Below are positions 39,581 to 48,814 of a DNA stretch of 64,000 bases, piece by piece. Numbering within the stretch: position 1 is the stretch's first letter; the number at the start of each line of letters is the position of its first letter. Under the pieces are notes generated by a model. It was not told where the DNA came from. It worked only from the letters and a program-made list of their open reading frames with translations, and ran no database searches. The stretch is taken from positions 1,426,001-1,490,000 of the forward strand of contig NZ_CP015079.1 of the NCBI RefSeq assembly GCF_001653335.1. Reading direction: 5' to 3'. The translations under genes and the position numbers were made by a program. Source of the DNA: Nocardioides dokdonensis FR1436. Lineage in GTDB: Bacteria; Actinomycetota; Actinomycetes; Propionibacteriales; Nocardioidaceae.

Positions 39581-41398
39581 TCAGACGCCCAGGCGGGCCT
39601 TCAGGCCGTCGAGCTCGCTCCAGAGCACGCCCGGCAGGTCGTCGCCGAACTTCTCGAACCACTCCTGGATCTGCGGGATCTCGGCCTTCCACTCCTCGGC
39701 GTCGACCTCGAGCGCGGCGTGCAGCGCCTCGTCGGTCATGTCGAGACCGTCGGTGTCGAGCGCCTCGGGGGTGGGCACGTAGCCGATGGGGGTCTCCCGG
39801 GCGCCGGCCTGGCCGTCCATGCGCTCCACGACCCACTTCAGCACGCGGCTGTTCTCGCCGAAGCCGGGCCACAGGAAGCCGCCCTCGTCGTCGCGGCGGA
39901 ACCAGTTGACGTAGAAGATCTTCGGCAGCTTGGCGGCGTCGTTGTCCTTGCCGATGTTGATCCAGTGGCTGAAGTAGTCACCGGCGTTGTAGCCGATGAA
40001 GGGGAGCATCGCCATCGGGTCGCGGCGCACGACGCCGACCGCACCGGTCGCGGCGGCGGTGGTCTCCGAGGAGAGCGTCGCGCCGAGGAAGGTGCCGTGG
40101 GTCCAGTCGCGGGCCTCGAAGACCAGCGGGACGGTCGTCTTGCGACGACCACCGAAGAGGATCGCGTCGATCGGGACGCCGCGCGGGTCGTCGTACTCGG
40201 CCGCGAGGATGTCGCACTGCTTGATCGGGGTGCAGTAGCGGCTGTTCGGGTGGCTGGAGAGCTCCTCGGAGTCCGGGGTCCAGGGCTCGCCCTTCCAGGA
40301 GGTGGCCCTGGCCGGCGGGTTCTCCAGGCCCTCCCACCACACGTCGCCGTCCTCGGTGAGCGCGACGTTGGTGAAGACGGAGTTGCCCTTGTTGATGGTG
40401 CGCATGGCGTTGGGGTTGGTGTGCTCGTTGGTGCCCGGCGCCACGCCGAAGAAGCCGTACTCGGGGTTGACCGCCCACAGGCGGCCGTCCTCGCCGATGC
40501 GCATCCAGGCGATGTCGTCGCCCAGGGTCTCGACCTTCCAGCCCGGGATGGTCGGCTGCAGCATGGCCAGGTTGGTCTTGCCGCAGGCGCTGGGGAAGGC
40601 CGCGGCGACGTACTTGGTCACGCCCTGGGGGCTGGTGAGCTTGAGGATGAGCATGTGCTCGGCCAGCCAGCCCTCGTCGCGCGCCATCACCGAGGCGATG
40701 CGCAGCGCGTAGCACTTCTTGCCCAGCAGCGCGTTGCCGCCGTAGCCGGAGCCGAAGGACCAGATGGTCCGCTCCTCGGGGAACTGCACGATGTACTTCG
40801 TGTCGTTGCAGGGCCACTTCACGTCGGCCTGGCCCTCGGCGAGGGGGTGGCCCACGGAGTGCACGGCCTGCACGAAGTCGGCGTCCAGCTCGGTCATCCG
40901 GTCCAGGACCTTGGAGCCCATGCGGGCCATCACGCGCATCGAGGCGGTGACGTAGGCGGAGTCGGTGAGCTCGATGCCGAACATCGGCTTCTCGGCGTCG
41001 AGGTGACCCATGACGAAGGGGATGACGTACATGGTGCGCCCGGTCATGCAGCCGTCGTACAGGCCCCGCATGAGGGTCTTCATCTCGTCGGGCGCCATCC
41101 AGTTGTTGGTGGGCCCGCAGTCCTTCTCGTCGACCGAGCAGATGTAGGTGCGGTCCTCGACGCGCGCCACGTCGATGGGGTCGGAGGCCGCGTAGTACGA
41201 GTTCGGCTTGATCGAGGGGTTCAGCTGGGTGAACGTGCCGGTGCCGACGAGCGCGTCGGTCAGCTTGGTCCACTCCTCGTCGGAGCCGGTGCACCAGTAG
41301 ACGGCGTCGGGCTTGGTCATCGCCGCGATCTCCGCGACGAAGTCCAGGATCCCCTGGTGGGTCGTGGGAGCGTCGCTCAGTGCCTGGTCGGCGGTCAT
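39581..41398 (-). CDS. pckG: Phosphoenolpyruvate carboxykinase (GTP)
   Basis: Links oxaloacetate and PEP at the entry to gluconeogenesis, using GTP. 605 residues, normal for the GTP-dependent class. [14 protein letters not shown] holds the kinase-1a P-loop with the reactive cysteine; [16 protein letters not shown] is kinase-2 (metal Asp); [13 protein letters not shown] and [12 protein letters not shown] complete the active site. The ATG has GAGAGG 11 nt upstream, so unlike many neighbours it is a leadered message. Monocistronic, ended by its own terminator. Confidence 0.97.
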   Translation of the reverse strand: MTADQALSDAPTTHQGILDFVAEIAAMTKPDAVYWCTGSDEEWTKLTDALVGTGTFTQLNPSIKPNSYYAASDPIDVARVEDRTYICSVDEKDCGPTNNWMAPDEMKTLMRGLYDGCMTGRTMYVIPFVMGHLDAEKPMFGIELTDSAYVTASMRVMARMGSKVLDRMTELDADFVQAVHSVGHPLAEGQADVKWPCNDTKYIVQFPEERTIWSFGSGYGGNALLGKKCYALRIASVMARDEGWLAEHMLILKLTSPQGVTKYVAAAFPSACGKTNLAMLQPTIPGWKVETLGDDIAWMRIGEDGRLWAVNPEYGFFGVAPGTNEHTNPNAMRTINKGNSVFTNVALTEDGDVWWEGLENPPARATSWKGEPWTPDSEELSSHPNSRYCTPIKQCDILAAEYDDPRGVPIDAILFGGRRKTTVPLVFEARDWTHGTFLGATLSSETTAAATGAVGVVRRDPMAMLPFIGYNAGDYFSHWINIGKDNDAAKLPKIFYVNWFRRDDEGGFLWPGFGENSRVLKWVVERMDGQAGARETPIGYVPTPEALDTDGLDMTDEALHAALEVDAEEWKAEIPQIQEWFEKFGDDLPGVLWSELDGLKARLGV

Positions 41399-41748
41399 CT
41401 GCTTCTTACCTCTCGCGCATTCGCGGGGACCGGACCTCGCGCAGCGGGGTCGGCGCCCCGGCCGTCGAGCGTATCGACGGAGTGTCGTGGAGCTGATGTG
41501 GATCGCACGGCATCGTTGCCGCCGACTTTTGTGGGCCGGGGCGCGCGTGGAGACGAGCGGACCCGGATTGCGGCGAATGTACCGCTGCCCGTCGGGGACC
41601 GACCATTGGATCGTTCAACGCACAGTGGGCTCCGTCACACCTATGCCGCGCGGCCACGGCGGGCGGGCGGCCCCCCGAGGGCCCGATTTCGGCTCGCCGC
41701 CCGGACTGCGCTAATCTCCTTGGGTCGCACGGTCCGCCGTGTCGAAGG
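41399..41748. other. 350-bp intergenic region, pckG / tRNA-Arg
   Basis: Holds the pckG 5' region (Shine-Dalgarno at 41415-41410, small inverted repeat CGCG-CATT-CGCG at 41415-41426) and the tRNA-Arg promoter. The middle (41500-41640) is slightly less GC-rich. No ORF, repeat or RNA fold is convincing. Confidence 0.5.
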
Positions 41749-41821
41749 GCGCCTGTAGCTCAACGGATAGAGCATCTGACTACGGATCAGAAGGTTTGGG
41801 GTTCGAATCCCTACAGGCGCA
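41749..41821 (+). tRNA. tRNA-Arg (anticodon ACG)
   Basis: 73 nt to the discriminator A. Acceptor GCGCCTG pairs with CAGGCGC; D-arm TAGCTCAACGGATAGAGCA; anticodon stem CTGA/TCAG with loop CTACGGA gives ACG (41782-41784), read as inosine for CGU/CGC/CGA; T-arm GGGGTTCGAATCCCT. CCA is not encoded (ACA follows), unlike the two tRNA-Ser genes. Confidence 0.96.
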
Positions 41822-41829
41822 CAGATCAC

Positions 41830-41857
41830 GAAGCCCGGTCCTCTCGGACCGGGCTTC
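41830..41857 (+). terminator. Terminator of tRNA-Arg
   Basis: Perfect 12-bp stem GAAGCCCGGTCC / GGACCGGGCTTC with loop TCTC and a TCCTGTT tail, 8 nt after the tRNA. Confidence 0.8.
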
Positions 41858-42038
41858 TCCTGTTCCTGCGGTCCACCGGGCCTCGCAGGCGGCGCCGGCC
41901 ACCCGAGGTCCGCGCGGGGGTCACCGTCGAGACCTGTCCAACTCGTGGCCCGAGCCCTGTCACTTTCCCTCGTGTCCCAGCGCGCAGCTGCTTCGTAGTT
42001 TGAGCCCTTCCAGCCGCTTCGACTGTGAGGACTGCACC

Positions 42039-43412
42039 ATGAGCAGCACCGCCCCCCTGCGCTACGGGCCCGACGACCGTCCGCCCTTGCGCACCGCCGT
42101 GCCGCTGGGGCTCCAGCACGTCATGGTGATGATGGCCAGCAACGTCACCATCCCGGTCATCCTGGCCGGCGCGATCGGGTCCAGCCCCGAGGACACCGCC
42201 TTCCTGGTCCAGATGGCGCTGCTCGTCGCCGGCATCGCCACCCTCGTCCAGACCGTGGGCATCGGCCCCGTCGGGGCGCGGCTGCCGCTGGTGCAGGGCA
42301 CCAGCTTCGGGTTCCTCGTGGTGGCGATCCCGCTGGCCCAGGAGTACGGCTTGGCCGCGGTGTTCGGAGGGGCGCTCTTCGCCGGAGTGGTCCAGATCTT
42401 CTTCGGCGCCGTCTTCACCAAGATCCGCCACCTCTTCCCGCCGCTGGTCGCCGGGATCGTGGTGCTGGTGATCGGTGTCGGCCTGATCCCGACCGGGATC
42501 CTGCTCTTCGGGGGCGGTGCGGGTGCGGAGGACCTCGGTTCCCTGCGCAACCTGGGCGTGGCCTCGTTCGTGCTGATCGCGATCCTGCTGATCTACCGCT
42601 TCGGGAAGGGCTTCGTGGGGGCCGCCGCGGTCCTGTTCGGCCTGGCGCTGGGTTACCTGTTGGCGACCACCCTGGGCATGGTCGACTGGGGCCGGGTGGC
42701 CGATGAGAAGTGGCTGGCCGCTCCCCGGCCCCTGGAGTTCGGTCTGGACTTCCCGGCCGCCGCGCTCATCGCGATGGGTGCCATGGCTGTCGCCACCTCC
42801 ATCGAGACGGTGGGTGACATCTCCGCCCTCACCAAGACCGGTGCCGGACGGGAGGCCACGCCCCAGGAGATGCGGGGCGGCCTGATGGGCGACGGTCTCG
42901 GCACGGCGCTGGCTGCCCTGTTCAGCGCGCTGCCCAACACGTCGTTCTCCCAGAACGTCGGCCTGGTCGCCTTCACCGGGGTGATGAGCCGCTTCGTCGT
43001 CACCATCGGCGCCTGCTTCCTGATCCTCTCCGGCTTCGTCCCCAAGGTGGCGGTCGTCATCGCCGTCGTCCCGGCCCCCGTCATCGGTGGCGCGGCGGTC
43101 GTGATGTTCGGGATGATCATCTCGGCAGGGATCAGCCTGATCACGACGAACCCGCTCACCCAGAACGACCTGATCATCGTGGCCGTGTCCGTGGTGGTGG
43201 GCCAGGGGTTCGCCCTGCAGCCGGAGGTGGCGGCGCAGTTCCACTCCAACGTCGCGGCCCTGTTCACCTCGGGCATCGTGCCGGCCGCCGTCATCGCGGC
43301 TGTCCTCTACCGGCTCAAGCCCAAGCACGAGCGCGATGCCGACGCGGCGGCCAGTGCCGGTGCCGCGGTCACGCAGCAGCCGTCCGAGAGGTCCCTGCCG
43401 GCTGCCGAGTAA
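42039..43412 (+). CDS. NCS2 uracil/xanthine permease
   Basis: 457-residue nucleobase:cation symporter of the NCS2 (NAT) family with about 14 membrane helices. The N-terminal LGLQHVMVMMASNVTIPVIL (TM1 with the QHV His), LVQGTSFGF, SIETVGDISALTKTG (the TM8 Glu that binds the base), and GLGTALAALFSALPNTSFSQ N-V-G (the NAT/NCS2 signature after it) are all present. Purine or uracil transport cannot be separated by eye. The ATG lacks a strong Shine-Dalgarno (GTGAGGACTGCACC). Upstream 180 bp shows no purine riboswitch. Confidence 0.93.
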   Translation: MSSTAPLRYGPDDRPPLRTAVPLGLQHVMVMMASNVTIPVILAGAIGSSPEDTAFLVQMALLVAGIATLVQTVGIGPVGARLPLVQGTSFGFLVVAIPLAQEYGLAAVFGGALFAGVVQIFFGAVFTKIRHLFPPLVAGIVVLVIGVGLIPTGILLFGGGAGAEDLGSLRNLGVASFVLIAILLIYRFGKGFVGAAAVLFGLALGYLLATTLGMVDWGRVADEKWLAAPRPLEFGLDFPAAALIAMGAMAVATSIETVGDISALTKTGAGREATPQEMRGGLMGDGLGTALAALFSALPNTSFSQNVGLVAFTGVMSRFVVTIGACFLILSGFVPKVAVVIAVVPAPVIGGAAVVMFGMIISAGISLITTNPLTQNDLIIVAVSVVVGQGFALQPEVAAQFHSNVAALFTSGIVPAAVIAAVLYRLKPKHERDADAAASAGAAVTQQPSERSLPAAE

Positions 43413-43466
43413 CAGGACCGGCACGCCGTGACCCTCATCGGCCCCTGGACGTCATGGTGGCCTCGG

Positions 43467-44138
43467 TCAGTCGAGGGTGGCGAGCAGCCCCGCCAGGTCC
43501 GCGGCATCCTGTGCCTCGAGAGGGGGCTGCGGGCCCTCCGGGTCCACAGCGTGCCCGGGACGGGCCAGCCGGATCGTGGTGATCCCGGCCTCCAGCGCAC
43601 CGCGCACGTCGCGTGCCGAGGCAGCGACGTGCACGAGCCGCTGGGGAGCGACCGCCGCGGCAGCCGCCCGGTAGATCTCCGGAGCGGGCTTGAAGGCCCC
43701 AAGGCGCTGGGAGCTCAGCACCAGCCGGGGGTCCACGAGCGCATGTGCGCGGGTGAGCCGGGCCAGGTCGTCATCGACGTTCGACAGCAACCCGACCCGC
43801 GCGTGCTGCGCCACCCGGGCGATCGCGTCGGCGACGTCCGGCCACAGCGGCCAGTCGGGGATCGAGGCGTGCAGCCGCGCCAGGTCTTCACCGATGGGGT
43901 CGGCAACGTCGAGACCCAGGTCGGCGTACGCCAGCGCCAGGGCCTCGCCGGACACGTCGCGGAACGTCACGGGCGCTCGTGCCTCGCGTTGGAGCGCCTT
44001 GTTGCGCGCGTCCCAGGCGTCGTACACGTCCGCGCCTGCGAGTGGCCATCCTCGTTCACCGGCGATCTCGGCGAACGTCACGCTCGCGCCGCTGCGGGTG
44101 TCGGTCAGGGCTGAGAAGAGATCGAAGGTGATGATCAT
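43467..44138 (-). CDS. Haloacid dehalogenase-type HAD hydrolase
   Basis: 223-residue HAD hydrolase of the L-2-haloacid dehalogenase subclass. Motif I is TFDLFSALTD (Asp nucleophile, but not followed by the usual acid Asp two residues later, as in dehalogenases), motif II LLSNVDDDLARL, motif III SSQRLGAFKPAPEIYRAA, motif IV VHVAASARDVRGALEAG, where the usual second Asp is replaced by Ala-Ser. ATG has GGAGAGG nine nt upstream. Substrate unknown. Lies between the tRNA-Arg gene and its remnant. Confidence 0.8.
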   Translation of the reverse strand: MIITFDLFSALTDTRSGASVTFAEIAGERGWPLAGADVYDAWDARNKALQREARAPVTFRDVSGEALALAYADLGLDVADPIGEDLARLHASIPDWPLWPDVADAIARVAQHARVGLLSNVDDDLARLTRAHALVDPRLVLSSQRLGAFKPAPEIYRAAAAAVAPQRLVHVAASARDVRGALEAGITTIRLARPGHAVDPEGPQPPLEAQDAADLAGLLATLD

Positions 44139-44279
44139 CAGGTCTGATCCTCTCCGGTCGCCGGCGATGGGCCCAGGGTAGAGACGGGCACGCCGAGACC
44201 GTCGACCTAGGTGTGACGACGAAGCCCCGGTCGAGCGGGACTGCTGCACGATCAGGTGACGGGTTGACCCGCCCCACCG

Positions 44280-44308
44280 TCTGGGGTTCGCATCCCTGCA
44301 GGCGCGCG
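44280..44308 (+). pseudogene. Remnant of tRNA-Arg 3' end
   Basis: 24 of 29 bases match the 3' end of the tRNA-Arg at 41795-41823 (T-arm and acceptor strand: TCTGGGGTTCGCATCCCTGC, then AGGCGC). There is no anticodon or D-arm before it, so it is not functional. It is followed by a strong hairpin, as the intact tRNA is. Confidence 0.6.
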
Positions 44309-44322
44309 CATCCATCAGGGCA

Positions 44323-44359
44323 CGAGAGGCCCCGGCTCTGGTCGAGCCGGGGCCTCTCG
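44323..44359. terminator. Strong hairpin after the metallopeptidase gene
   Basis: Perfect 16-bp stem CGAGAGGCCCCGGCTC and its complement with loop TGGTC. It lies 45 nt past the stop of the minus-strand metallopeptidase gene and just after the tRNA remnant on the plus strand. Confidence 0.75.
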
Positions 44360-44403
44360 CGGTCCGGGTGCTCAACGCACCCGGTGGTCAACCATCACTG
44401 AGC

Positions 44404-47400
44404 TCAACGCACCTGCTGGGTGAGCCTGCTCATGACCGAGGCGTCGGCGTACCCCGGGCGGGAGCCGGTGACCTGGACCTTGATCCTCTTGCTACGCAGC
44501 GCAGGGCCGACCTCCAACCGCTTGCCGCTCTCCTTCCGGAGGACCTTGCCATCGGCGAGCCAGCGGTAGGTGAGGGTCACCCCGTCGTCCCACTGGCCGG
44601 CGCGGGCCACCAGGGTGCGCCCGACGCGGGCCTGGCCCTTGATGGTCGGGCGACGCGGCGCCTCGAGCCGTGCGGCGGCGACGGGAGCCGTCGCGTCGCT
44701 GGTGCGGGTGACCGACGCGTAGCCGGTCCTCGACCCCGTCACCGCGACGGTGACGATCCCGGCGACGTCGCTCGCCCGGGGGCTGAACTCGGTGCCGGTC
44801 GCGTCGGCGACCGGCACCCCGTCGACGAGCCACTGGTAGGACAGGTCGACCCCGTCGTCCCAGGTGCCGGCCTCGGCGCTGAGCACCTCCCCGAAGCGGG
44901 GCGTCCCACCGATCGTGGGGGTCGGCGTGAGCGTCATGCCCGCGGCGGCGACGGCATCGGACCCGGCGCTGGTGCGCGCGGTCGTGGCGTAGCCGGTCTT
45001 GGTGCCCGTCACGCGCACGGTCAGGGTGTTGCCCAGGTCGTCGGCGGTGGGCGAGTAGTCGACCCCCGTCGCGCCGGGGACGGCCTGGCCGTCCGAGAAC
45101 CACTGGTAGGCGAGCGCGGTGCCGTCGTCCCAGGTGCCGGCCTCGGCTCTCACGGTGCCGCGGACGACGGGGGTGCCGGCGATCGTCGGCGTGGGGGACG
45201 AGGTGAACGTCCCGAGCGCCACGGGCGCGGTCGGGGCGCTGGTGCGCGCCACGCTGTCGTAGCCCGGGCGCGAACCGGTGACCTGCACGGTCACCGTCCT
45301 GCCCACGTCGGCGGGCACCGGCGTGTACGACGCGGTCGTGGCGGCCGGCACGGGCTGGCCCCCGACGGACCACTGGTAGGACAGGCTGGCCCCGCCGTCC
45401 CAGCTGCCGGTCTCGGCGCTCAGTGCCGCGCCCACGGCCGGGTCGCCGACCACGGTCGGGACGGGCGTGCCGGTGAGGGAGCCCCGCGCGACGGGCGCGC
45501 TGGGCTCGCTGGTGCGGGTCACGGGCAGGTTGCCTGCCCGGTCGCCGGTCACCTCCACGCTCACGGTGCGGCCCACGTCGGAGGGACGCGGCGTGAAGGT
45601 CGCGGAGGTGGCGCCGGCGACGACGTCACCGCCGACCGACCACACGTACTCGAACGTGCTGCCCTCGGGCCAGCCGGTCGTCGCAGCGGTGAGCCTGCCG
45701 TCGACCACCGGTGTGCCGGTGACCACCGGGTCAGCGGTGGGGGTCAGCGGCTGGGCGTCGACCGTGTGGCTGCTCGAGCAGGTCTCGGTGCACAGGCCGC
45801 CGAGCGAGGCCGCAGCGGGGGCGGCGGTCGCGTCGAGCGTGTCGCTGGAGGCGTCGTCCGCCACGACGGCGGAGAAGGAGACGGTGGCGGTGTTGGCCCC
45901 CGCCGTCGTCGGGGTCGTCGGCACCGTCCAGACGAGGTCGGTGCCGTCGACGACGAGCCCGTCGGGCAGGGCGCCCAGCTCGGCGTCGTCGAGGACGTCG
46001 CTCAGGTCGACCTCCACGCTCGCGCCCGCTAGGGCGACGCGCCCGACGTTCGTCGCGGTCAGGGTGTAGTCGATCGCGTCGCCGGGCTCGAGCACGCCGG
46101 TGCCCGGCTCGGTCGTGAGCGCGAGGTCGTACTTGCCGGGCCACGCCGGCTTGTCGCCGTCGTAGATCCAGTCCTGCCAGAAGGCGTCGAGGTCGCGCCC
46201 GGAGATCTCCTCCGCGAGGTCCTTCAGCTCGTCACCGCGCGGGCTGGTGCCGCCGTTGAGGTCCTGCCACTGGCGCACGACGGCGAGGAAGTCGGTGCGT
46301 CGCAGGGCGGTGTGCAGCGCCTCCCAGAACTGCGCGCCGCGCGTGTAGGTCTGGTAGCCGTACAGCTTCGCCGAGTCGGTCTGCGTGCCCGGGGGCGTCG
46401 TCCAGTCGGCACTGGTCGACACCTTGTTGTTCCAGCTGTTGAAGTAGGTCGTCTCGAGCTGGGTCCAGTTGGGCGTCGCCGGGGCGACGACGTTGTTGTA
46501 GTAGTTCGGCGCGTAGGAGGCCATCCCCTCGTTGATCCAGATGTCGGTCCACAGGCCGGGCGAGACGTTGTCGCCGTACCACTGGTGGGCGATCTCGTGG
46601 GTGAGGGTGTTGCCGTTGAAGGAACTGACACTCGGGAAGAAGGAGCGGTCCTGGGTCTCGAGCGCGTAGTTGATGCCGCTGGGCACCGAGTCGACGATGA
46701 CGCCGGTGGCATCCCCCGGGTAGGGGCCGTAGATGCCCTCGAGGCCTCGGGTGATCGTGCCGATGGCGGCGCGGCGGTTGGTGAACGTCGTCTTGTTGGT
46801 GGAGGACTGGGCCGAGTCGATGAAGGACAGCTCGGGGATCTCGCGGCCGCTGCTCAGCGTCACCGTGCCCTCGTGGACGTCGTACTTGCCGATCGAGATG
46901 ACGACCAGCTCGCTGGCCATCGGCTGCGCCATCGTCCAGCGCCAGGTGGTGCGGGTGGCCTCGTCGGTGGGCACCTTGGCGGTCAGCACGCCGTTGCTGG
47001 CCGCAGCGGCCGCACCGGTGCCGCCGACGTTGGTGAGGGTGTCGGGCACGTTGACGTCGATCGTGTACGACGCCTTGTCGCCCGGGGTGTTGTTGTGCGG
47101 GTAGGCGGCCATCGCGCCCACCGGCTGGGCCAGGAAGGTGGCGCCGTCGGAGGTGCCGACCCAGCCCTCCCAGGAGCCGTCGGCGTCGGTGTGCCGCTCT
47201 GGGATGCCGTGGTAGTCGACGTCGACGGTGAACGGGCCCTCGACCGGGGTCGCGGGGGTGATGACGAGCTTGTACTTGTGGGAGGGGTCGTAGCTGATCC
47301 CGGTGACGACGTCGCGCGTGAAGGTGGCCGGGACTCCGTCGACCTCGACGCTGTCGATCGTCAGGCCGCGGAAGTCCATCGAGAACGAGCGCAGCGCCTC

Positions 47401-47703
47401 GCCGGTCGTGGCCGCGTCCATGTGCAGGCTGGCCTCGTCGAGGACGCCGCCCATGATGCCGCTGACCACGCCCGTGGGGCTCCACCGGATGTCGAGGTCG
47501 TAGTGCAGTGCGTCGTAGCCGCCGTTGCCGATGTGGGGGAACTGGGCGTCCCCGACGGTCTGGGCGCCGTCGACCGGCTCGGCTGCGGCGGCCGCCGACG
47601 TGGGAGCCACTGCTCCCAGCGCGAGCGTCATCGTCAGTGCCGCGACGGCCGACAAGCGTCGTGATCGAGCGGCGGGCCAGCACTGACGTGGTGGTTGCGT
47701 CAT
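44404..47703 (-). CDS. Large secreted M1-family metallopeptidase with Ig-like repeats
   Basis: 1099-residue secreted zinc peptidase. Signal peptide ends near SAAAAAEP. The gluzincin site is HEIAHQWYGD with H369, E370, H373 and third ligand E392 (WINEG), the correct 18-residue spacing. The exopeptidase motif, GAMEN in classical M1 enzymes, reads NYALETQ. After the catalytic part comes a DUF11-like module (VLEPGDAIDYTLTATNVGRV) and about five Ig-like repeats of roughly 90 residues (P-T-I-x-G-T-P, W-D-D-G, L-x-Y-x-W, D-x-G-x-x-V-x-V). Likely binds the cell surface or polymers through the repeats. No sortase motif at the end. Confidence 0.88.
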   Translation of the reverse strand: MTQPPRQCWPAARSRRLSAVAALTMTLALGAVAPTSAAAAAEPVDGAQTVGDAQFPHIGNGGYDALHYDLDIRWSPTGVVSGIMGGVLDEASLHMDAATTGEALRSFSMDFRGLTIDSVEVDGVPATFTRDVVTGISYDPSHKYKLVITPATPVEGPFTVDVDYHGIPERHTDADGSWEGWVGTSDGATFLAQPVGAMAAYPHNNTPGDKASYTIDVNVPDTLTNVGGTGAAAAASNGVLTAKVPTDEATRTTWRWTMAQPMASELVVISIGKYDVHEGTVTLSSGREIPELSFIDSAQSSTNKTTFTNRRAAIGTITRGLEGIYGPYPGDATGVIVDSVPSGINYALETQDRSFFPSVSSFNGNTLTHEIAHQWYGDNVSPGLWTDIWINEGMASYAPNYYNNVVAPATPNWTQLETTYFNSWNNKVSTSADWTTPPGTQTDSAKLYGYQTYTRGAQFWEALHTALRRTDFLAVVRQWQDLNGGTSPRGDELKDLAEEISGRDLDAFWQDWIYDGDKPAWPGKYDLALTTEPGTGVLEPGDAIDYTLTATNVGRVALAGASVEVDLSDVLDDAELGALPDGLVVDGTDLVWTVPTTPTTAGANTATVSFSAVVADDASSDTLDATAAPAAASLGGLCTETCSSSHTVDAQPLTPTADPVVTGTPVVDGRLTAATTGWPEGSTFEYVWSVGGDVVAGATSATFTPRPSDVGRTVSVEVTGDRAGNLPVTRTSEPSAPVARGSLTGTPVPTVVGDPAVGAALSAETGSWDGGASLSYQWSVGGQPVPAATTASYTPVPADVGRTVTVQVTGSRPGYDSVARTSAPTAPVALGTFTSSPTPTIAGTPVVRGTVRAEAGTWDDGTALAYQWFSDGQAVPGATGVDYSPTADDLGNTLTVRVTGTKTGYATTARTSAGSDAVAAAGMTLTPTPTIGGTPRFGEVLSAEAGTWDDGVDLSYQWLVDGVPVADATGTEFSPRASDVAGIVTVAVTGSRTGYASVTRTSDATAPVAAARLEAPRRPTIKGQARVGRTLVARAGQWDDGVTLTYRWLADGKVLRKESGKRLEVGPALRSKRIKVQVTGSRPGYADASVMSRLTQQVR

Positions 47704-47971
47704 CTCGCGGGTACCTCTTCCGGGTCCTCGTCGCCGTCAGACCGGCGAGCATCTGGCAACCTAGGGACACGTCATTCGGCCTCGAGGTCAATTAACGAGA
47801 AGTTTTCCTGCGGCGGTGGAAATCGCCCAGCGGTCCAGACCAGCGTCGGTCGGTGGCGACGACGCCTGGGGACGCCGTTCTCCTCGTCGACGACGGCCGG
47901 CCCGGGGTCAACCACGACGAGAGCCGGGGTGGCTGTGACGCGACAGTGAGCCGGACCACTAGAATCGAGAC
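47704..47971. promoter_or_regulatory. Divergent intergenic region, metallopeptidase / amino-acid importer
   Basis: 268 bp. Plus-strand -10 TAGAAT (47960-47965) lies 6 nt before the ATG of the binding protein, so that message is leaderless. An AT-richer stretch (CAATTAACGAGAAGTTTTCC, 47789-47808) probably holds the minus-strand promoter. No other feature seen. Confidence 0.5.
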
Positions 47972-48766
47972 ATGAAGCCCCAGGTGCTGAAGTCCCTGTC
48001 CGTCGCTGCTGCTCTGACCCTCGCCCTCTCGGCGTGCGGTTCCAGTGAGCCGGAGGCTGCGGAGGGTGAGCCCGAGCTGCTCAGCGCCGGCAACCTCACC
48101 GTGTGCACGGACGCGCCGTACAAGCCGTTCGAGTACCCGGACAAGGCTTCCCCGACCGGGTACACCGGCTTCGACATGGAGATCATCGACGCGATCGCCG
48201 CCGAGATGGACCTCGAGGTGACGATCAAGGACGCCGGCTTCGACGGACTGCAGAGCGGCGCCTCCCTCGCGGCCGGGCAGTGCGACCTGGTCGCGAGCGC
48301 GATGACGATCACCGAGGAGCGCGAGGCGAACCTCGACTTCAGCGAGCCGTACTACGACTCCAAGCAGTCGCTGCTGGCCGAGGCTGGCTCCGACATCGCG
48401 TCGATCGACGACCTGGACGGCACGAAGGTCGGCGTGCAGCAGGGCACGACCGGCGCCCAGTACGCGAAGGACAACGTGCCGGAGGGCGCCGAGCTGGTGT
48501 CCTTCCCCAGCGACGCGGAGCTCTACGCGGCGCTGAGCTCGGGCGGCGTGCAGGCCGTCCTCCAGGACCTCCCCGTCAACCTGGAGCACACCGACGACGG
48601 CAACTACGAGATCGTCGAGGAGTACGACACCGACGAGTCCTACGGGTTCGCGGTCAAGGAGGACGGCAGCGAGGACCTCCTGGCCGCCATCAACGACAAC
48701 CTGCAGGCCCTCAGGGACAGCGGCGACTACGACACCATCTACGAGAAGTACTTCTCCACCGAGTGA
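47972..48766 (+). CDS. Polar amino acid ABC transporter substrate-binding lipoprotein
   Basis: 264-residue class-3 solute-binding lipoprotein. Signal with lipobox LALSAC; mature N-terminus acidic. LTVCTDAPYKPFEYPDK opens lobe 1, FDGLQSGASLAAGQCDLVAS and MTITEEREANLDFSEPYYDS are standard for amino-acid receptors, and DLDGTKVGVQQGTTGAQYAK opens the hinge. Ligand probably a polar or charged amino acid; not resolvable. Part of a three-gene importer with permease and ATPase. TAGAAT sits 6 nt before the ATG. Confidence 0.92.
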   Translation: MKPQVLKSLSVAAALTLALSACGSSEPEAAEGEPELLSAGNLTVCTDAPYKPFEYPDKASPTGYTGFDMEIIDAIAAEMDLEVTIKDAGFDGLQSGASLAAGQCDLVASAMTITEEREANLDFSEPYYDSKQSLLAEAGSDIASIDDLDGTKVGVQQGTTGAQYAKDNVPEGAELVSFPSDAELYAALSSGGVQAVLQDLPVNLEHTDDGNYEIVEEYDTDESYGFAVKEDGSEDLLAAINDNLQALRDSGDYDTIYEKYFSTE

Positions 48767-48814
48767 CGCTGAGCCGCACCGACCTGTAGCCGACCGCCAC
48801 CGAGGAGACCCCGG

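Noticed and set aside
41858..42038. Purine riboswitch before the NCS2 permease
   Set aside because: No three-way junction or conserved loop bases found by eye in the 180-bp leader.
42039..44138. Purine-catabolism operon
   Set aside because: The permease is followed by a convergent HAD gene, and no xanthine dehydrogenase, uricase or allantoinase is near.
41749..44359. Complete genomic island or prophage at tRNA-Arg
   Set aside because: No integrase, excisionase or phage gene; the second tRNA end has five mismatches. Kept only as a possible old footprint.
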